From Ignavibacteria bacterium (GTDB lineage Bacteria; Bacteroidota; Ignavibacteria; Tepidaquicellales; Tepidaquicellaceae): 64,000 bases of DNA. The stretch is from assembly GCA_028714695.1 (NCBI GenBank), contig JAQTLX010000015.1:1-64000 (forward strand). Direction: 5' to 3'. Of the stretch, positions 10,234 through 19,385 are shown in pieces. Every line of letters starts with the position of its first letter. The first letter of the stretch is position 1. The notes under the pieces are model-generated. The model saw only the letters and a list, made by a program, of their open reading frames with translations, did no database searches and was not told the DNA's origin. The translations under genes were made by a program, and so were the position numbers.

Positions 10234-12390
10234 TTATAAATACTTATCTCTGTTATCTTCAATTTTAGCCGTATTCATTAAATTCGTCATCCAATCCTGT
10301 ACCATCTGCTGTTTCTTGCTTGTGTTTAACTGCTTTCTGATATCAGCCTGTTTCACAAGATAATCACTCTGATTGAACGGCGTAACCCAGATACTTTTCA
10401 CAAGATAGAAACCTCTTGTTCCTCTTATCGGATTTGATAATTCACCCTGCTTTAATGTAAATACTTCGTTGTAAACGGAATACTCAACGCCAATCTTAGG
10501 ATCCGGCTTGCTGATTGATGAACTGTCGGCTAAACCGAATGTATATTGTGGATACAGAGTCTGCACGGATGCGAGATCACCGCCGCCGATTTTAGATTTC
10601 ATTTCTTCAGCCGCTTTTCCGATATAATCGAATTTCTTTTTCTGAGCAACACGCTGTTTCAGCACGTTCGTTTTTATTGAATCATAATTCTTGTAGCCTT
10701 CTGCAATCTTTTCAGTAACCATATAAACACCGAATCCGCCCTGTACCTTCGTCGGACCGTATAAACTTCCTTTTTTACTGCTTAATCCGAAATCTATAAT
10801 ATTTTTATTCTGACCTGCACCGGGTACAAAACTTCCTTTAATAATTTCAGGAGTTGTAAATGCGCTTATTGCATTCTGCTTTGCAAGCGAATCCATTATT
10901 GCGCCATTTTTTACATCTGCCATGAACTCCTGTGCTTTCTTCTTAGCAATGTCTTTAGTTCTTTGTCCGGCAGTTACAGGTTTTTTAATTTCTGCAAACC
11001 TGAATTCTTTTTTCGATTTCCCTTTTATCTTTATTATATGAAAACCGAACGATGTCTTTATCGGTCCGATTATTTCTCCTACAGATCCCTTCATGCATGC
11101 TTCTTCGAATTCCTTTACCATCGAGCCTTTTGTGAACCAGCCCAGATCGCCGTTATTCTGCTTTGCAGACGGGTCCTGTGAAAAATCGACCGCAAGTTTG
11201 TCAAAATCTTCACCGCTTTTTGCTTTCTTGAGTATGTCTTCAGCCTGTTTTTTTGACGCTGCCGTATCGGATGTAAAATTAATTAGTATGTGCGAAGCAT
11301 GAACGTAAGTATCTTCACCGTCTTTTACATCGAGTAATCTAATTATTTTATATCCATCCTGGTCCATTATTAATTTCGAACAATCACCCGGTTTTGCATC
11401 GAAAAGGAAATTAAGGGCATTTTTTCCTGCCGTTCCGATTGCACTCGGTTTCTGGAAATTATCATTGTAAGGCGCTGCTGAATTATCATTGACAGTTTTT
11501 ATTAAAGTTGAATCCTCAACTTTTCCTTCTTTAAGGTCTCTGATTAATATTTCAAGTTGCTTTCCCAATGATGTTGAATCTTCTGCTGTAGGTGCGTCTG
11601 AGAATATCACATATCTAAATTTTACCGCATCTTCCTGTTTGAATTCATCTTTATGCTCATTGTAAAACGACTTTAGTTCTTCTTCCTTAGGCATGAATAA
11701 CAAAGTATCCGTGACGGAATTAACATCCAGAAACGCATAATTAAAACTTGCCTTTATATTGTCATCTTTGTATTTCTGCAATACTTCATTTTCAGTAATG
11801 ATGGCCGTTGAAGTGATGTAATTCTGAAGTTTATCAGAGACAAGAACTTCTCTCATGTATTGTTCGACTTGATTCCAGAATTGAGTAGCTTCTTTGGTTT
11901 TCATTCCAAGAGCCTGCTGATAGAAATCCATATTGAAAGTACCTGTGGAATCAATGAAATTCCTCCTGATCGCTTCAGGTAACTGCTCAGGTCTGTTATA
12001 AATGAAATCAAGAATTTCGGCATCAGTAACTTTAATACCAAGACGGTCGATTTCTTGTTTCATCAGCGTCTGCTGCAACAATGAATTCCATACCTGGTCT
12101 TTAACCTGGTCCATCGTGGCATCATCGATATCTTTGTTGCCGTTCTGCTGTCTCATTGTCTCTATCTGCTGCTGAAGCGCTTTCTCAAACTGCTGATACG
12201 TTATCTCTTCACCGTTAACCTTTCCAAACGCTACCTGCTCTCCGCCTCTCATACCGAGATAATTCATACCCCATTCAAATACGATAAGACCTACGAACGC
12301 AATAATCAGAAATATGATAATATAAGGCATCTTATCACGGAGCTTGTTCATAATACCTGTACCGTGTGTCGTCTTTTGTTTTGTCGTCAT
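10234..12390 (-). CDS. Membrane-anchored SurA/PpiD-like peptidyl-prolyl isomerase
   Basis: The 718-residue product starts with a short cytoplasmic stretch and one membrane anchor at about 20-40 (MPYIIIFLIIAFVGLIVFEW), then a SurA_N-like helical chaperone region (about 50-340). A parvulin PPIC domain covers about 360-460, recognisable by ASHILI near its start, a segment reading QNNGDLGWFTKGSMVKEFE, and GFHIIKIK at its end. A second, more diverged parvulin-like domain may lie at about 480-620. The length is close to PpiD of Proteobacteria (about 620) but longer. The role is folding of exported or outer-membrane proteins at the periplasmic face of the inner membrane. It is preceded by 285 nt containing a hairpin and followed by a terminator-like hairpin, so it is probably monocistronic. 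Confidence 0.9.
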   Translation of the reverse strand: MTTKQKTTHGTGIMNKLRDKMPYIIIFLIIAFVGLIVFEWGMNYLGMRGGEQVAFGKVNGEEITYQQFEKALQQQIETMRQQNGNKDIDDATMDQVKDQVWNSLLQQTLMKQEIDRLGIKVTDAEILDFIYNRPEQLPEAIRRNFIDSTGTFNMDFYQQALGMKTKEATQFWNQVEQYMREVLVSDKLQNYITSTAIITENEVLQKYKDDNIKASFNYAFLDVNSVTDTLLFMPKEEELKSFYNEHKDEFKQEDAVKFRYVIFSDAPTAEDSTSLGKQLEILIRDLKEGKVEDSTLIKTVNDNSAAPYNDNFQKPSAIGTAGKNALNFLFDAKPGDCSKLIMDQDGYKIIRLLDVKDGEDTYVHASHILINFTSDTAASKKQAEDILKKAKSGEDFDKLAVDFSQDPSAKQNNGDLGWFTKGSMVKEFEEACMKGSVGEIIGPIKTSFGFHIIKIKGKSKKEFRFAEIKKPVTAGQRTKDIAKKKAQEFMADVKNGAIMDSLAKQNAISAFTTPEIIKGSFVPGAGQNKNIIDFGLSSKKGSLYGPTKVQGGFGVYMVTEKIAEGYKNYDSIKTNVLKQRVAQKKKFDYIGKAAEEMKSKIGGGDLASVQTLYPQYTFGLADSSSISKPDPKIGVEYSVYNEVFTLKQGELSNPIRGTRGFYLVKSIWVTPFNQSDYLVKQADIRKQLNTSKKQQMVQDWMTNLMNTAKIEDNRDKYL

Positions 12391-12439
12391 TACTTTTTAA
12401 TTATTAATTAAAATTTTCTATAATTTTTGAATAAAATAC

Positions 12440-12460
12440 ACTTCTCCCAAAACGAGAAGT
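12440..12460 (-). terminator. Small hairpin between the T9SS protein and isomerase genes
   Basis: The stem ACTTCTC / GAGAAGT (7 bp) has a CCAAAAC loop, and on the minus strand GTGTATTTTATT follows. It could end transcripts of the T9SS gene or form a structure in the isomerase 5' leader, 50 nt before its start. The remainder of 12391-12675 is AT-rich with no gene seen. Confidence 0.4.
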
Positions 12461-12675
12461 TTTGATAAAACAAACAGTAAAATTATGATAAATTATTAGT
12501 AAAATCAATGAAAAGATAAATATCATTGAGGCTTAAAGAGCGAACCACTTTACATTTTTGAAATTATTTGCCTAGACTTATCTATGAAAACGCGCAAAAC
12601 CTTATATATACAATAATAATTATTTAAATTATCAATTTGAAGATTAATTATATATTTATCAAATATTTACAATAT

Positions 12676-14925
12676 CTATTTTATCAAAGTAATCATCTTT
12701 GACAATCTTATAGTTTTTATTCCATTTGAAGCCGTTAGTCTTACTATATAAGAACCGCTTGCCAATCCGCTTCCGTCAATAATAATTGTATGATACCCGG
12801 CTTTCAGCAATGAAGCGGGATACGAATACAGCAGTTTTCCGTTTATTGCAAAAATTCCTACATTTGTTTCGTACACTGAATTCAGTGAAAATGAAATTAG
12901 AGTTTTTGAATTGAACGGATTCGGATAATTCTGACAGAGGTATAGTCCTGACGGTATTTCAATTACGCAAAGTTGATTATAATAATATATCGAATGATTA
13001 CCGTTGTTATCGGTTTGTATTATTCTATAATAATATTCTCCCGGATACAAATTTTTATCCGTATAAGAATAATCTGTTCCAATATAACCGTTACTTTTCC
13101 CTTTGATGAAATCCAATCTGCACCATAACGAATCATTAATATTTCTTCTCTCGATATAAAATCCTGTATTGTTCAATTCATAAGTTGTCGACCATTTTAA
13201 CAACACATCCGAATTTGCAACTTTGAAATTAAGATTAATAATATTCACAGGTAAAACATTTTGATTCCCCACGGCAAAATCCGAAAAAGATGTGAAGCCC
13301 TCCGAAACCGCTGTATACGGGCCTGTGCCGGCGAGCAAGGCAGGAGACTGAGCATAAACCGAACCATTGAATCTCCCGATATATATATCGTTCGCAGGGT
13401 TGAAAGATGGATTATTGTCTCCGGAATTCCACAGAAATTTAATTTGGGCTGTTGTTCCTCCCGAAACATCTTCAGACAAAGTCCATTGTTTATTCACGTA
13501 TGCAGTACCGTTCGGAATATGATCGAGAGAGTTTTTTACTCTCGCACCGAAATTATCCTGAGTTCCAGTGTATTTTATTATAACGGGCGAGTAGGTAATA
13601 TTTCCTATAGGGAAACGAAAATCAGAATCCACTTCAACGTTCATTTTTTTAAGAAACCCTGTCCCGTTCGTAGATACAAAACTCGATTGGCTCCCGCCTG
13701 TTATTGACGCTGCACTTCCGATAACCAAATTATTATTCCCAAGTATTAAGCAGCCCGTATTTAATTCGAATACATTATCTATATTCACCGGACCTGAGAG
13801 CGTTACACCCGCTGCATTATTTATTTTTAGATTATTGCAGGAACTCAGAAGCGAACCTGTAACCTGAGCAGCGGTTCCGTTGAACTCGAAATTTGTCGAG
13901 GGAGAAATAGATTTTGTACCGGATAATAAAATGTTCCCGTTCACTCCGCCCGAATGCGATGTTTTATATGCAGCGCCTGATGATAACGTTATAGTTCCGG
14001 AACCCCCTAGTGTTCTGTCAGTGCAATCCAATGTACCATTGACAATCAGTGAATTGCTGACGTTAATATTATTGTTCAGTTTAACAACCGAACCTGCATT
14101 AATGCCGATTATTTCAAAATACAGCGTTCCGTTTCCCGAAATTATTTTTTCACCGTTTCCCGCAAAAGAAAAATTTTGAACACCGGACGACAGAACAAGC
14201 GAACCCGAAATAGTATAATTCCCTTTGAAAATATTTGCCGCATTATTCGTTACAGTCATCGTTACACCGCTGCCGACAAGGAAGTCGCCGTTGACAGTAA
14301 GCGGCGTTGTTCCGCCGAATGTTACGGCATAGATCCCGGAAGTTGATTCGAAGGCGAGATTTCCGAATGATTTGCCTGCAAGACTTACGGGTGTATTAGT
14401 TGTTTCGCTGCCTCTGTAAATCCAATTGCTTCCGTTTTCCTTGACTGAAAAGAAATTAACAATATTCGAGACAGTGCCGTAAACAGTATTATGGATAAAC
14501 GTGCCGCCGTTCTTTAGGACACCTGTTCCCGGTAATGAACCGGCTACAGCGCCCTGATAGAGCAATGTCCCATACACGGTAATTTCATCTCCGTCGCCGT
14601 CTGAAGTATAAAGAGTTATGGATGAATTCACTGTAAGAAGGCTTCCTGCTTCAATCACAAGTTGATCAATTATTTTATCCTGATTAAATGTAATGTTATT
14701 CCCGTTTCTGATTGTAATTACTCCGCAAGTATTATCAGGCGGGTTTATTGCGGTTACCCAGGCTGTTCCGTTAAATCGTTCCCATGAAGCAGGGTCGCTC
14801 CAGTCGCCGGAAATCTTGGACCTGTAGTCATTACTTGTTTGTGAAAGTGTGTTGCATTTGCAGACTGATAAAAACAATATAAGTAACACACAAAAAGTAA
14901 CTGGCTTGTTGTTTTTCAATTGCAT
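12676..14925 (-). CDS. Secreted protein with type IX secretion (YPNPFN-type) sorting domain
   Basis: The 749-residue product has an N-terminal signal peptide (hydrophobic core VTFCVLLILFLSV, about residues 9-21), then a long beta-strand-rich, Gly/Ser/Asn/Thr-rich region (about 30-560) with repeated V-N-G-x-L and S-G-x-x-x phrases, consistent with a beta-helix-like secreted domain. Residues about 570-650 resemble a fibronectin-like module (LLKWSTTYELNNTGFYIERR). The last 85 residues begin with NYPNPFN and end KTIRLSKMITLIK, the type A T9SS C-terminal domain common in Ignavibacteria and Chlorobi relatives. The protein is therefore expected to cross the outer membrane by T9SS and be released or anchored. 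No enzymatic motif is visible. It is divergent from the polysaccharide locus across a 400-bp regulatory-looking gap. Confidence 0.88.
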   Translation of the reverse strand: MQLKNNKPVTFCVLLILFLSVCKCNTLSQTSNDYRSKISGDWSDPASWERFNGTAWVTAINPPDNTCGVITIRNGNNITFNQDKIIDQLVIEAGSLLTVNSSITLYTSDGDGDEITVYGTLLYQGAVAGSLPGTGVLKNGGTFIHNTVYGTVSNIVNFFSVKENGSNWIYRGSETTNTPVSLAGKSFGNLAFESTSGIYAVTFGGTTPLTVNGDFLVGSGVTMTVTNNAANIFKGNYTISGSLVLSSGVQNFSFAGNGEKIISGNGTLYFEIIGINAGSVVKLNNNINVSNSLIVNGTLDCTDRTLGGSGTITLSSGAAYKTSHSGGVNGNILLSGTKSISPSTNFEFNGTAAQVTGSLLSSCNNLKINNAAGVTLSGPVNIDNVFELNTGCLILGNNNLVIGSAASITGGSQSSFVSTNGTGFLKKMNVEVDSDFRFPIGNITYSPVIIKYTGTQDNFGARVKNSLDHIPNGTAYVNKQWTLSEDVSGGTTAQIKFLWNSGDNNPSFNPANDIYIGRFNGSVYAQSPALLAGTGPYTAVSEGFTSFSDFAVGNQNVLPVNIINLNFKVANSDVLLKWSTTYELNNTGFYIERRNINDSLWCRLDFIKGKSNGYIGTDYSYTDKNLYPGEYYYRIIQTDNNGNHSIYYYNQLCVIEIPSGLYLCQNYPNPFNSKTLISFSLNSVYETNVGIFAINGKLLYSYPASLLKAGYHTIIIDGSGLASGSYIVRLTASNGIKTIRLSKMITLIK

Positions 14926-15093
14926 AACGAAAATAAATTTTAATTAGATTCGTTTTCTATCATCTCCTTGTTGAAAGCAATATAATAAAATACTTGTTAT
15001 TTATTAATACATTTATTTAATATTATATAGTAACTGCAAACCCGGATACTCTTAATGCGTCTTTAAATAGGTTGAAATTCTTTAGTGAAAAAA

Positions 15094-15109
15094 ATATCTT
15101 ATAAGATAT
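15094..15109. promoter_or_regulatory. 16-bp perfect palindrome, possible operator
   Basis: ATATCTTATAAGATAT is identical to its own reverse complement. It lies about 130 nt upstream of the promoter elements of the polysaccharide locus and 170 nt upstream of the divergent T9SS gene. A dimeric regulator could bind here; this is inferred from symmetry and position only, and AT-rich DNA yields some palindromes by chance. Confidence 0.35.
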
Positions 15110-15120
15110 GTACATTAGTG

Positions 15121-15149
15121 AAGTTTCACATGGAAAATGTGACAAACTT
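15121..15149. promoter_or_regulatory. Interrupted inverted repeat upstream of the polysaccharide locus
   Basis: AAGTTTCACAT (15121-15131) pairs with ATGTG-AC-AAACTT (15137-15149), giving 11 bp with a 2-nt bulge and a GGAAA loop. It lies upstream of the plus-strand promoter, so on that strand it would act as DNA. On the minus strand it could sit in a leader of the T9SS gene. Confidence 0.35.
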
Positions 15150-15236
15150 AGCAGAGCTGTGCTTAAAAAACACTAATTTGATTAATTTGTTAGAAATTGT
15201 TTAACGATTTAGTAATGTTGTATATAGTGCTCTATA

Positions 15237-15268
15237 TTTGAAGTTACCGATGGAGTTTAGTACTTTTG
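15237..15268 (+). promoter_or_regulatory. Bacteroidota-type promoter of the polysaccharide locus
   Basis: TTTG at 15237-15240 and TACTTTTG at 15261-15268 are separated by exactly 20 nt. They match the known Bacteroidota housekeeping consensus (-33 TTTG, 19-21 nt, -7 TAnnTTTG) at every fixed position. The start codon of the first locus gene is 59 nt downstream of the -7 element. Confidence 0.65.
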
Positions 15269-15326
15269 TGAAAATAATTTTATTTGGTTCATGATAAGGT
15301 GACCCTAAACATTTTAATCGTTTATA

Positions 15327-15692
15327 ATGTATAAAATAAATTTAGTACTATTGACATTAGTTTTGATTTTTTCAGCACTTTCGATATTTTCGTGTGATGT
15401 AGCAAGTAACTCTGAAACAACATACAAAGGCACAATACAGGGCTGGGTATATGATGATTCAACAAAAGCGCCTGTATACTCCGCGAAGGTTGTATCAGAC
15501 GGAATCAGCGATACAATTTATACCGATTTAGTTGGAATGTTTAAATTTAGTAACTTTACAATGCCGCGGGGAGAATATAACTATATTATTACAACCTTTA
15601 AGACAGGATATGATTCTTGCGTGACATATGTAACTGCTAAATCCGATGAAACAACAAAAATTGACAGCGTAAAATTGATAAGAGCGCATTAA
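15327..15692 (+). CDS. Small lipoprotein with carboxypeptidase-regulatory-like (beta-sandwich) fold
   Basis: The 121-residue product begins with a hydrophobic signal sequence ending SIFSC; Cys23 is a likely lipidation site, although the lipobox is loose, as often in this phylum. The remaining ~95 residues show G-x-I-x-G-W-V-Y-D-D-S-T near residue 35 and later S-A-K-V and F-K-F-S-N, the pattern of a carboxypeptidase-regulatory-like/CnaB beta-sandwich. It is the first gene behind the promoter at 15237 and is followed after 62 nt by the SLBB protein gene. It is probably a periplasmic or outer-membrane accessory of polysaccharide export; this rests on position only. Confidence 0.7.
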   Translation: MYKINLVLLTLVLIFSALSIFSCDVASNSETTYKGTIQGWVYDDSTKAPVYSAKVVSDGISDTIYTDLVGMFKFSNFTMPRGEYNYIITTFKTGYDSCVTYVTAKSDETTKIDSVKLIRAH

Positions 15693-15754
15693 ATCACTCA
15701 ATTTATTCTGTAACAAATTATAAATTATAAAAAGAATTAAACAGAAATTATAAT

Positions 15755-16294
15755 ATGAAAAAACTATTTCTCCTTATTTCAATAATCTTTTTTGCCGCTT
15801 CAACAGTCTTACCGCAAAGCGATTCCACCGTTTACGGCGAAGCATTGAAAAGGACGACAATGAATTTGAATTATTTTAATTACTCAAACCCTGCATCCGA
15901 AAACATAGAAGTGTATGTGTGGGGAGGGATAAAAAATCCAGGAATCTATCTTGTGCCTGTCGGGACGGACCTCGTAAAACTTATATCATTAACCGGCGGT
16001 GCTTTAGATGACAGAATTTACGAATCATTCAAATTAATAAGACCTAAAAGCAGAACCGGGAACATGAAGACGGATTCCGCTTATGTATTTAACTATCAGG
16101 ACTTCTTCGACCCAGACAAAACAGGCAGTTACAGTAAAAACAATCCCGAATTAAAAGCCGGAGACATACTGGTATTTCCATTAAGCCCCGGGCAAAAATT
16201 CTGGGACATCGCGGGTAAAATCAGCGCAGTCATTGTTTTGCCTATTCTTTCAGTTACGCTTGTAATACTGCAAATCATAAATCTATCAAGATAA
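15755..16294 (+). CDS. SLBB-domain polysaccharide export protein
   Basis: The 179-residue product has a signal peptide (about 1-21), an SLBB domain at about 50-95 (VYVWGGIKNPGIYLVPVGTD, then LISLTGGALDD), a second strand-rich part ending GDILVFPL at about 136-143, and a C-terminal membrane segment at 150-176. SLBB domains occur in Wza-type outer-membrane export proteins. Here the N-terminal Poly_export domain of Wza (about 80 residues with its signature) is absent, so this is a shortened relative, perhaps anchored in the inner membrane by its C-terminal segment. It is 2 nt upstream of the epimerase gene and clearly part of the export side of the locus. Confidence 0.8.
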   Translation: MKKLFLLISIIFFAASTVLPQSDSTVYGEALKRTTMNLNYFNYSNPASENIEVYVWGGIKNPGIYLVPVGTDLVKLISLTGGALDDRIYESFKLIRPKSRTGNMKTDSAYVFNYQDFFDPDKTGSYSKNNPELKAGDILVFPLSPGQKFWDIAGKISAVIVLPILSVTLVILQIINLSR

Positions 16295-16296
16295 AT

Positions 16297-17223
16297 ATGT
16301 CAAAATATCTCATTACCGGTGGAGCCGGATTTATAGGCTCAAACATAATTGAAGGGCTGCTTAAAAAAGATCATCAAGTCAGAGTACTGGATAATTTCTC
16401 GACCGGAAAACGGGGAAACCTGAAAGAATTTACTCACGATATTGAAATTATAGAAGGAGATGTCCGCTCTTATCACATTGTGCAGGATGCAGTAAAAGGT
16501 ATGGATATAGTATTGCATCAGGCGGCTCTGCCATCCGTGCCACGCTCCATAAAAGATCCGATTACAACAAATGAAGTCAATATAGGCGGCACATTAAATA
16601 TGCTGGACGCAGCGGTTAAGGAAGGAATAAAACGATTTGTATTCGCCTCATCATCTTCAATTTACGGCGATAACCCCGAATTGCCGAAACACGAAAAAAT
16701 GACTCCATCTCCCCTTTCGCCTTATGCCGTATCAAAACTTGCAGGCGAGAATTACTGCAGGGTTTTTTCAAGTTTATATGATATCGAAACGGTATGCCTG
16801 AGGTATTTTAATGTATTCGGGCCGCGCCAGGACCCCAATTCGCAGTACTCTGCGGTTATACCAAAATTCATTAAGGCAATAAAGAACGACGAACAACCCG
16901 TGATATTCGGCGACGGCACTCAGACAAGGGATTTCACGTATGTAGAAAATATTGTTGAAGCAAATATTCTTGCATCAACAATTCAAATGAATACAGGGAA
17001 CATAACTGCTAACTGCGCATGCAGCGAACAGATTACATTGAACTCGCTTGTACAATCCATAAACATATTAGTAAATAAAAATATTACGCCTGTTTACAGT
17101 AAGCGGGTTAAAGGCGATATCATCCATTCTTATGCAAATATCGATTTGATAAAATCACTATTAAACTGGAATCCAAAAATTAAGTTTTATAAAGGTCTGG
17201 AAAATCTTATTAACGTGTTTTAA
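16297..17223 (+). CDS. NAD-dependent nucleotide-sugar epimerase/dehydratase (extended SDR)
   Basis: The 308-residue product is a complete extended short-chain dehydrogenase. The NAD-binding GGAGFIG motif is at 8-14, the catalytic triad shows Ser (FASSSSIYG, 117-124), Tyr143 and Lys147 in SPYAVSKLAGE, and the family segments RYFNVFGPRQDPNSQYSAVI and FGDGTQTRDFTYVEN are present. These features fit UDP-GlcNAc/UDP-Glc 4-epimerases (WbpP/GalE-like). It would interconvert a UDP-sugar in the cytoplasm for chain synthesis. The exact substrate is not readable. It follows the SLBB gene by 2 nt. Confidence 0.88.
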   Translation: MSKYLITGGAGFIGSNIIEGLLKKDHQVRVLDNFSTGKRGNLKEFTHDIEIIEGDVRSYHIVQDAVKGMDIVLHQAALPSVPRSIKDPITTNEVNIGGTLNMLDAAVKEGIKRFVFASSSSIYGDNPELPKHEKMTPSPLSPYAVSKLAGENYCRVFSSLYDIETVCLRYFNVFGPRQDPNSQYSAVIPKFIKAIKNDEQPVIFGDGTQTRDFTYVENIVEANILASTIQMNTGNITANCACSEQITLNSLVQSINILVNKNITPVYSKRVKGDIIHSYANIDLIKSLLNWNPKIKFYKGLENLINVF

Positions 17224-17292
17224 TTTTTTTATTTTTGCGCTGCAAATCGAAATTAATCCCTGTCTGTTTTTGAATACTTCAAATACTATAAA

Positions 17293-18120
17293 TTGAATAC
17301 TTCTAAAATAACTGAAATTAAATCCAACAATAAATTTTCGAATTATTGGAAAGAAATTTGGGACTACAAAGAACTGTTTTTCTTTCTTGCTTGGAGAGAT
17401 ATATTAGTCAGATATAAACAAACATTTTTTGGAATTGCATGGTCGATTATACGACCGTTAATAACAATCGTCGTATTTTCGGTAATATTCGGAAAAGTAG
17501 CATCATTACCGTCAGACGGAATTCCATATCCCATATTAGTGATCGCGGGAACACTGCCGTGGCAGTTATTTTCAACTTCACTATCGGAAGCAAGCAACAG
17601 TTTGATATCAAATTCCAATATGATAACGAAAGTTTATTTTCCAAGACTCGCAATACCTTTGAGCACAATTGTTGTAAGCATCATTGATTTTGCCATATCT
17701 CTGGTAATACTAATCTGTGTCATGATTTATTATGCATACATACCGAGTTGGCAGATTTTAACACTGCCCATTTTTATATTAATCGCGATATTAGCATCAC
17801 TCGGCGGCGGAATATGGTTCTCAGCATTAAATGTCAAATACAGAGATTTTAAATTTGTAATACCATTCATCGTGCAATTTGGTTTATTTGTATCACCCGT
17901 AGGTTTTAGTTCTTCATTGGTACCGGGGAAGTGGAAACTGATTTATTCACTCAACCCGATGGTTGGTGTAATCGATGGTTTCAGATGGGCAATCACGGGG
18001 AAAGAATCAAGTTTGTTTGCGGAAGGCTTTATGGTTTCGCTGATAATTGTTTTGATAATCTTTTTTAGCGGAATTTGGTATTTCAGAAAAACAGAAAAAA
18101 CATTTGCCGATTTTATTTGA
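17293..18120 (+). CDS. wzm: Polysaccharide ABC exporter, permease subunit (Wzm-like)
   Basis: The 275-residue product has the ABC-2 permease layout: a cytoplasmic N-terminus with LFFFLAWRDILVRYKQTFFG (about 29-48), then six hydrophobic segments, with ALNVKYRDFKFVIPFIVQFG as the conserved loop. This is the Wzm/KpsM/TagG family that moves undecaprenyl-linked polysaccharide across the inner membrane. The start is TTG at 17293; no ATG occurs in frame before the core domain. An 11-bp direct repeat (TTGAATACTTC at 17270 and 17293) overlaps the start region. The ATPase partner begins 35 nt after the stop. Confidence 0.92.
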   Translation: MNTSKITEIKSNNKFSNYWKEIWDYKELFFFLAWRDILVRYKQTFFGIAWSIIRPLITIVVFSVIFGKVASLPSDGIPYPILVIAGTLPWQLFSTSLSEASNSLISNSNMITKVYFPRLAIPLSTIVVSIIDFAISLVILICVMIYYAYIPSWQILTLPIFILIAILASLGGGIWFSALNVKYRDFKFVIPFIVQFGLFVSPVGFSSSLVPGKWKLIYSLNPMVGVIDGFRWAITGKESSLFAEGFMVSLIIVLIIFFSGIWYFRKTEKTFADFI

Positions 18121-18155
18121 TTATAAATTATTATTAAAGGATTAACTTACCTGAA

Positions 18156-19385
18156 ATGCACTCGATAGAAATTAAGGATATCAGCAAAAAGTATATAATT
18201 AGCCGCTATAATGACAACAGGCAGAACAATTCAATCAGAGAATCCATTTCGAATAAAATCAAAAATGTATTTTCAAAAAAGACCAGAGATAACAAAAGAG
18301 AAGAATTCTGGGCGTTAAGAGATGTATCTTTTAACGTAAATATCGGCGACAAAATCGGAATCATAGGGAAAAACGGCGCAGGGAAATCAACATTATTAAA
18401 AATATTATCAAGAATAACCAACCCTACTTCGGGAAGTATAACATTAAACGGCAGAGTCGCAAGTTTGCTGGAAGTAGGAACAGGATTTCACCCTGAACTC
18501 ACAGGAAAGGAAAATATTTTTTTGAACGGTTCCATTCTGGGAATGAAGAAAAATGAAATCAAGAAAAAATTCGATGAAATAGTCGCGTTTTCCGAAATCG
18601 AACAATTTCTTGATACGCCGGTTAAGAGATATTCAAGCGGAATGTATGTACGATTGGCATTTTCCGTTGCCGCGCACCTTGAACCGGAAATTTTATTGAT
18701 AGATGAAGTCCTTGCCGTAGGAGACGCGCAATTTCAAAAAAAATGCATCGGTAAAATGGAGAGCGCTTCAAAAGAAGGAAGAACGATTTTGTTCGTAAGC
18801 CATAATATGGGAGCAATTAAACAATTATGCTCGAGAGCAGTTTTACTCGAAAAAGGAAAAGTTAAATTAGATTCAAATGTTGACGATGTAATTTCGAATT
18901 ATTTCGAAGATGTGGTTACCGACACTTCATTTGAAATGGAATTTGACAAAAAAGACAGAGTAGAAAATTTATACAAGGTATACATCAACAAAATAAGTTT
19001 CCCGAATAAACTGGCATTATACAAAATGTGGGAACCGATAAATATGGAATTGGAAATTGATAATTTGTCAAACATGGACCAGGAAATAATAGCGGGATTG
19101 ACAATATTATCCGTCGATGAATATCCGGCTTTTTCTGTCGAATCCGAGGATTGCGGTCATAAATTATTTTTAAAAAATAATTCTAGAACAAACATTAAGA
19201 TATCAATACCCTATCCAAATTTAGCGCCGGGTAAATACTTCATAAGAATCGGAATCAGAGCAGGCTTGAATGTTATAGATTTTAAAGACAGGACGCTGCA
19301 TTTCGAAATTCAATCCGGTCTGAATACTTATCCTACAAAGAACTTTATACACGGAATGAAAGCACAGTCAAAATGGGAATACTAG
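18156..19385 (+). CDS. wzt: Polysaccharide ABC exporter, ATPase with carbohydrate-binding C-terminal domain (Wzt-like)
   Basis: The 409-residue product has Walker A GKNGAGKST (71-79), the signature RYSSGMYVRLAF (159-170), Walker B ILLIDEVLAVGD (180-191) and the switch His in VSHNMG (about 217). The region from about 255 to 409 is an additional beta-rich domain (WEPINMELEIDNLSN, YPNLAPGKYFIRIGI) that fits the Wzt_C carbohydrate-binding module. In known systems that module recognises the modified non-reducing end of the finished chain before export. The final 13 nt overlap the next gene, an FkbM methyltransferase, so the two are probably translationally coupled. This supports export of a terminally modified chain. 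Confidence 0.93.
   Translation: MHSIEIKDISKKYIISRYNDNRQNNSIRESISNKIKNVFSKKTRDNKREEFWALRDVSFNVNIGDKIGIIGKNGAGKSTLLKILSRITNPTSGSITLNGRVASLLEVGTGFHPELTGKENIFLNGSILGMKKNEIKKKFDEIVAFSEIEQFLDTPVKRYSSGMYVRLAFSVAAHLEPEILLIDEVLAVGDAQFQKKCIGKMESASKEGRTILFVSHNMGAIKQLCSRAVLLEKGKVKLDSNVDDVISNYFEDVVTDTSFEMEFDKKDRVENLYKVYINKISFPNKLALYKMWEPINMELEIDNLSNMDQEIIAGLTILSVDEYPAFSVESEDCGHKLFLKNNSRTNIKISIPYPNLAPGKYFIRIGIRAGLNVIDFKDRTLHFEIQSGLNTYPTKNFIHGMKAQSKWEY

Larger units (their letters stand above)
14926..15326. other. 400-bp divergent intergenic region with palindromes
   Basis: No gene is visible. The region separates the minus-strand T9SS gene from the 35-gene plus-strand polysaccharide locus. It contains a 16-bp perfect palindrome (15094-15109), an interrupted hairpin (15121-15149) and a plus-strand promoter (15237-15268), each listed separately. 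A minus-strand TAnnTTTG match (CAAACTTA on the plus strand at 15143-15150) lacks a good upstream element. Confidence 0.6.

Noticed and set aside
15143-15150. Minus-strand promoter for the T9SS protein gene
   Set aside because: The -7 element is perfect, but no -33 TTTG lies at the right distance and the leader would exceed 200 nt.
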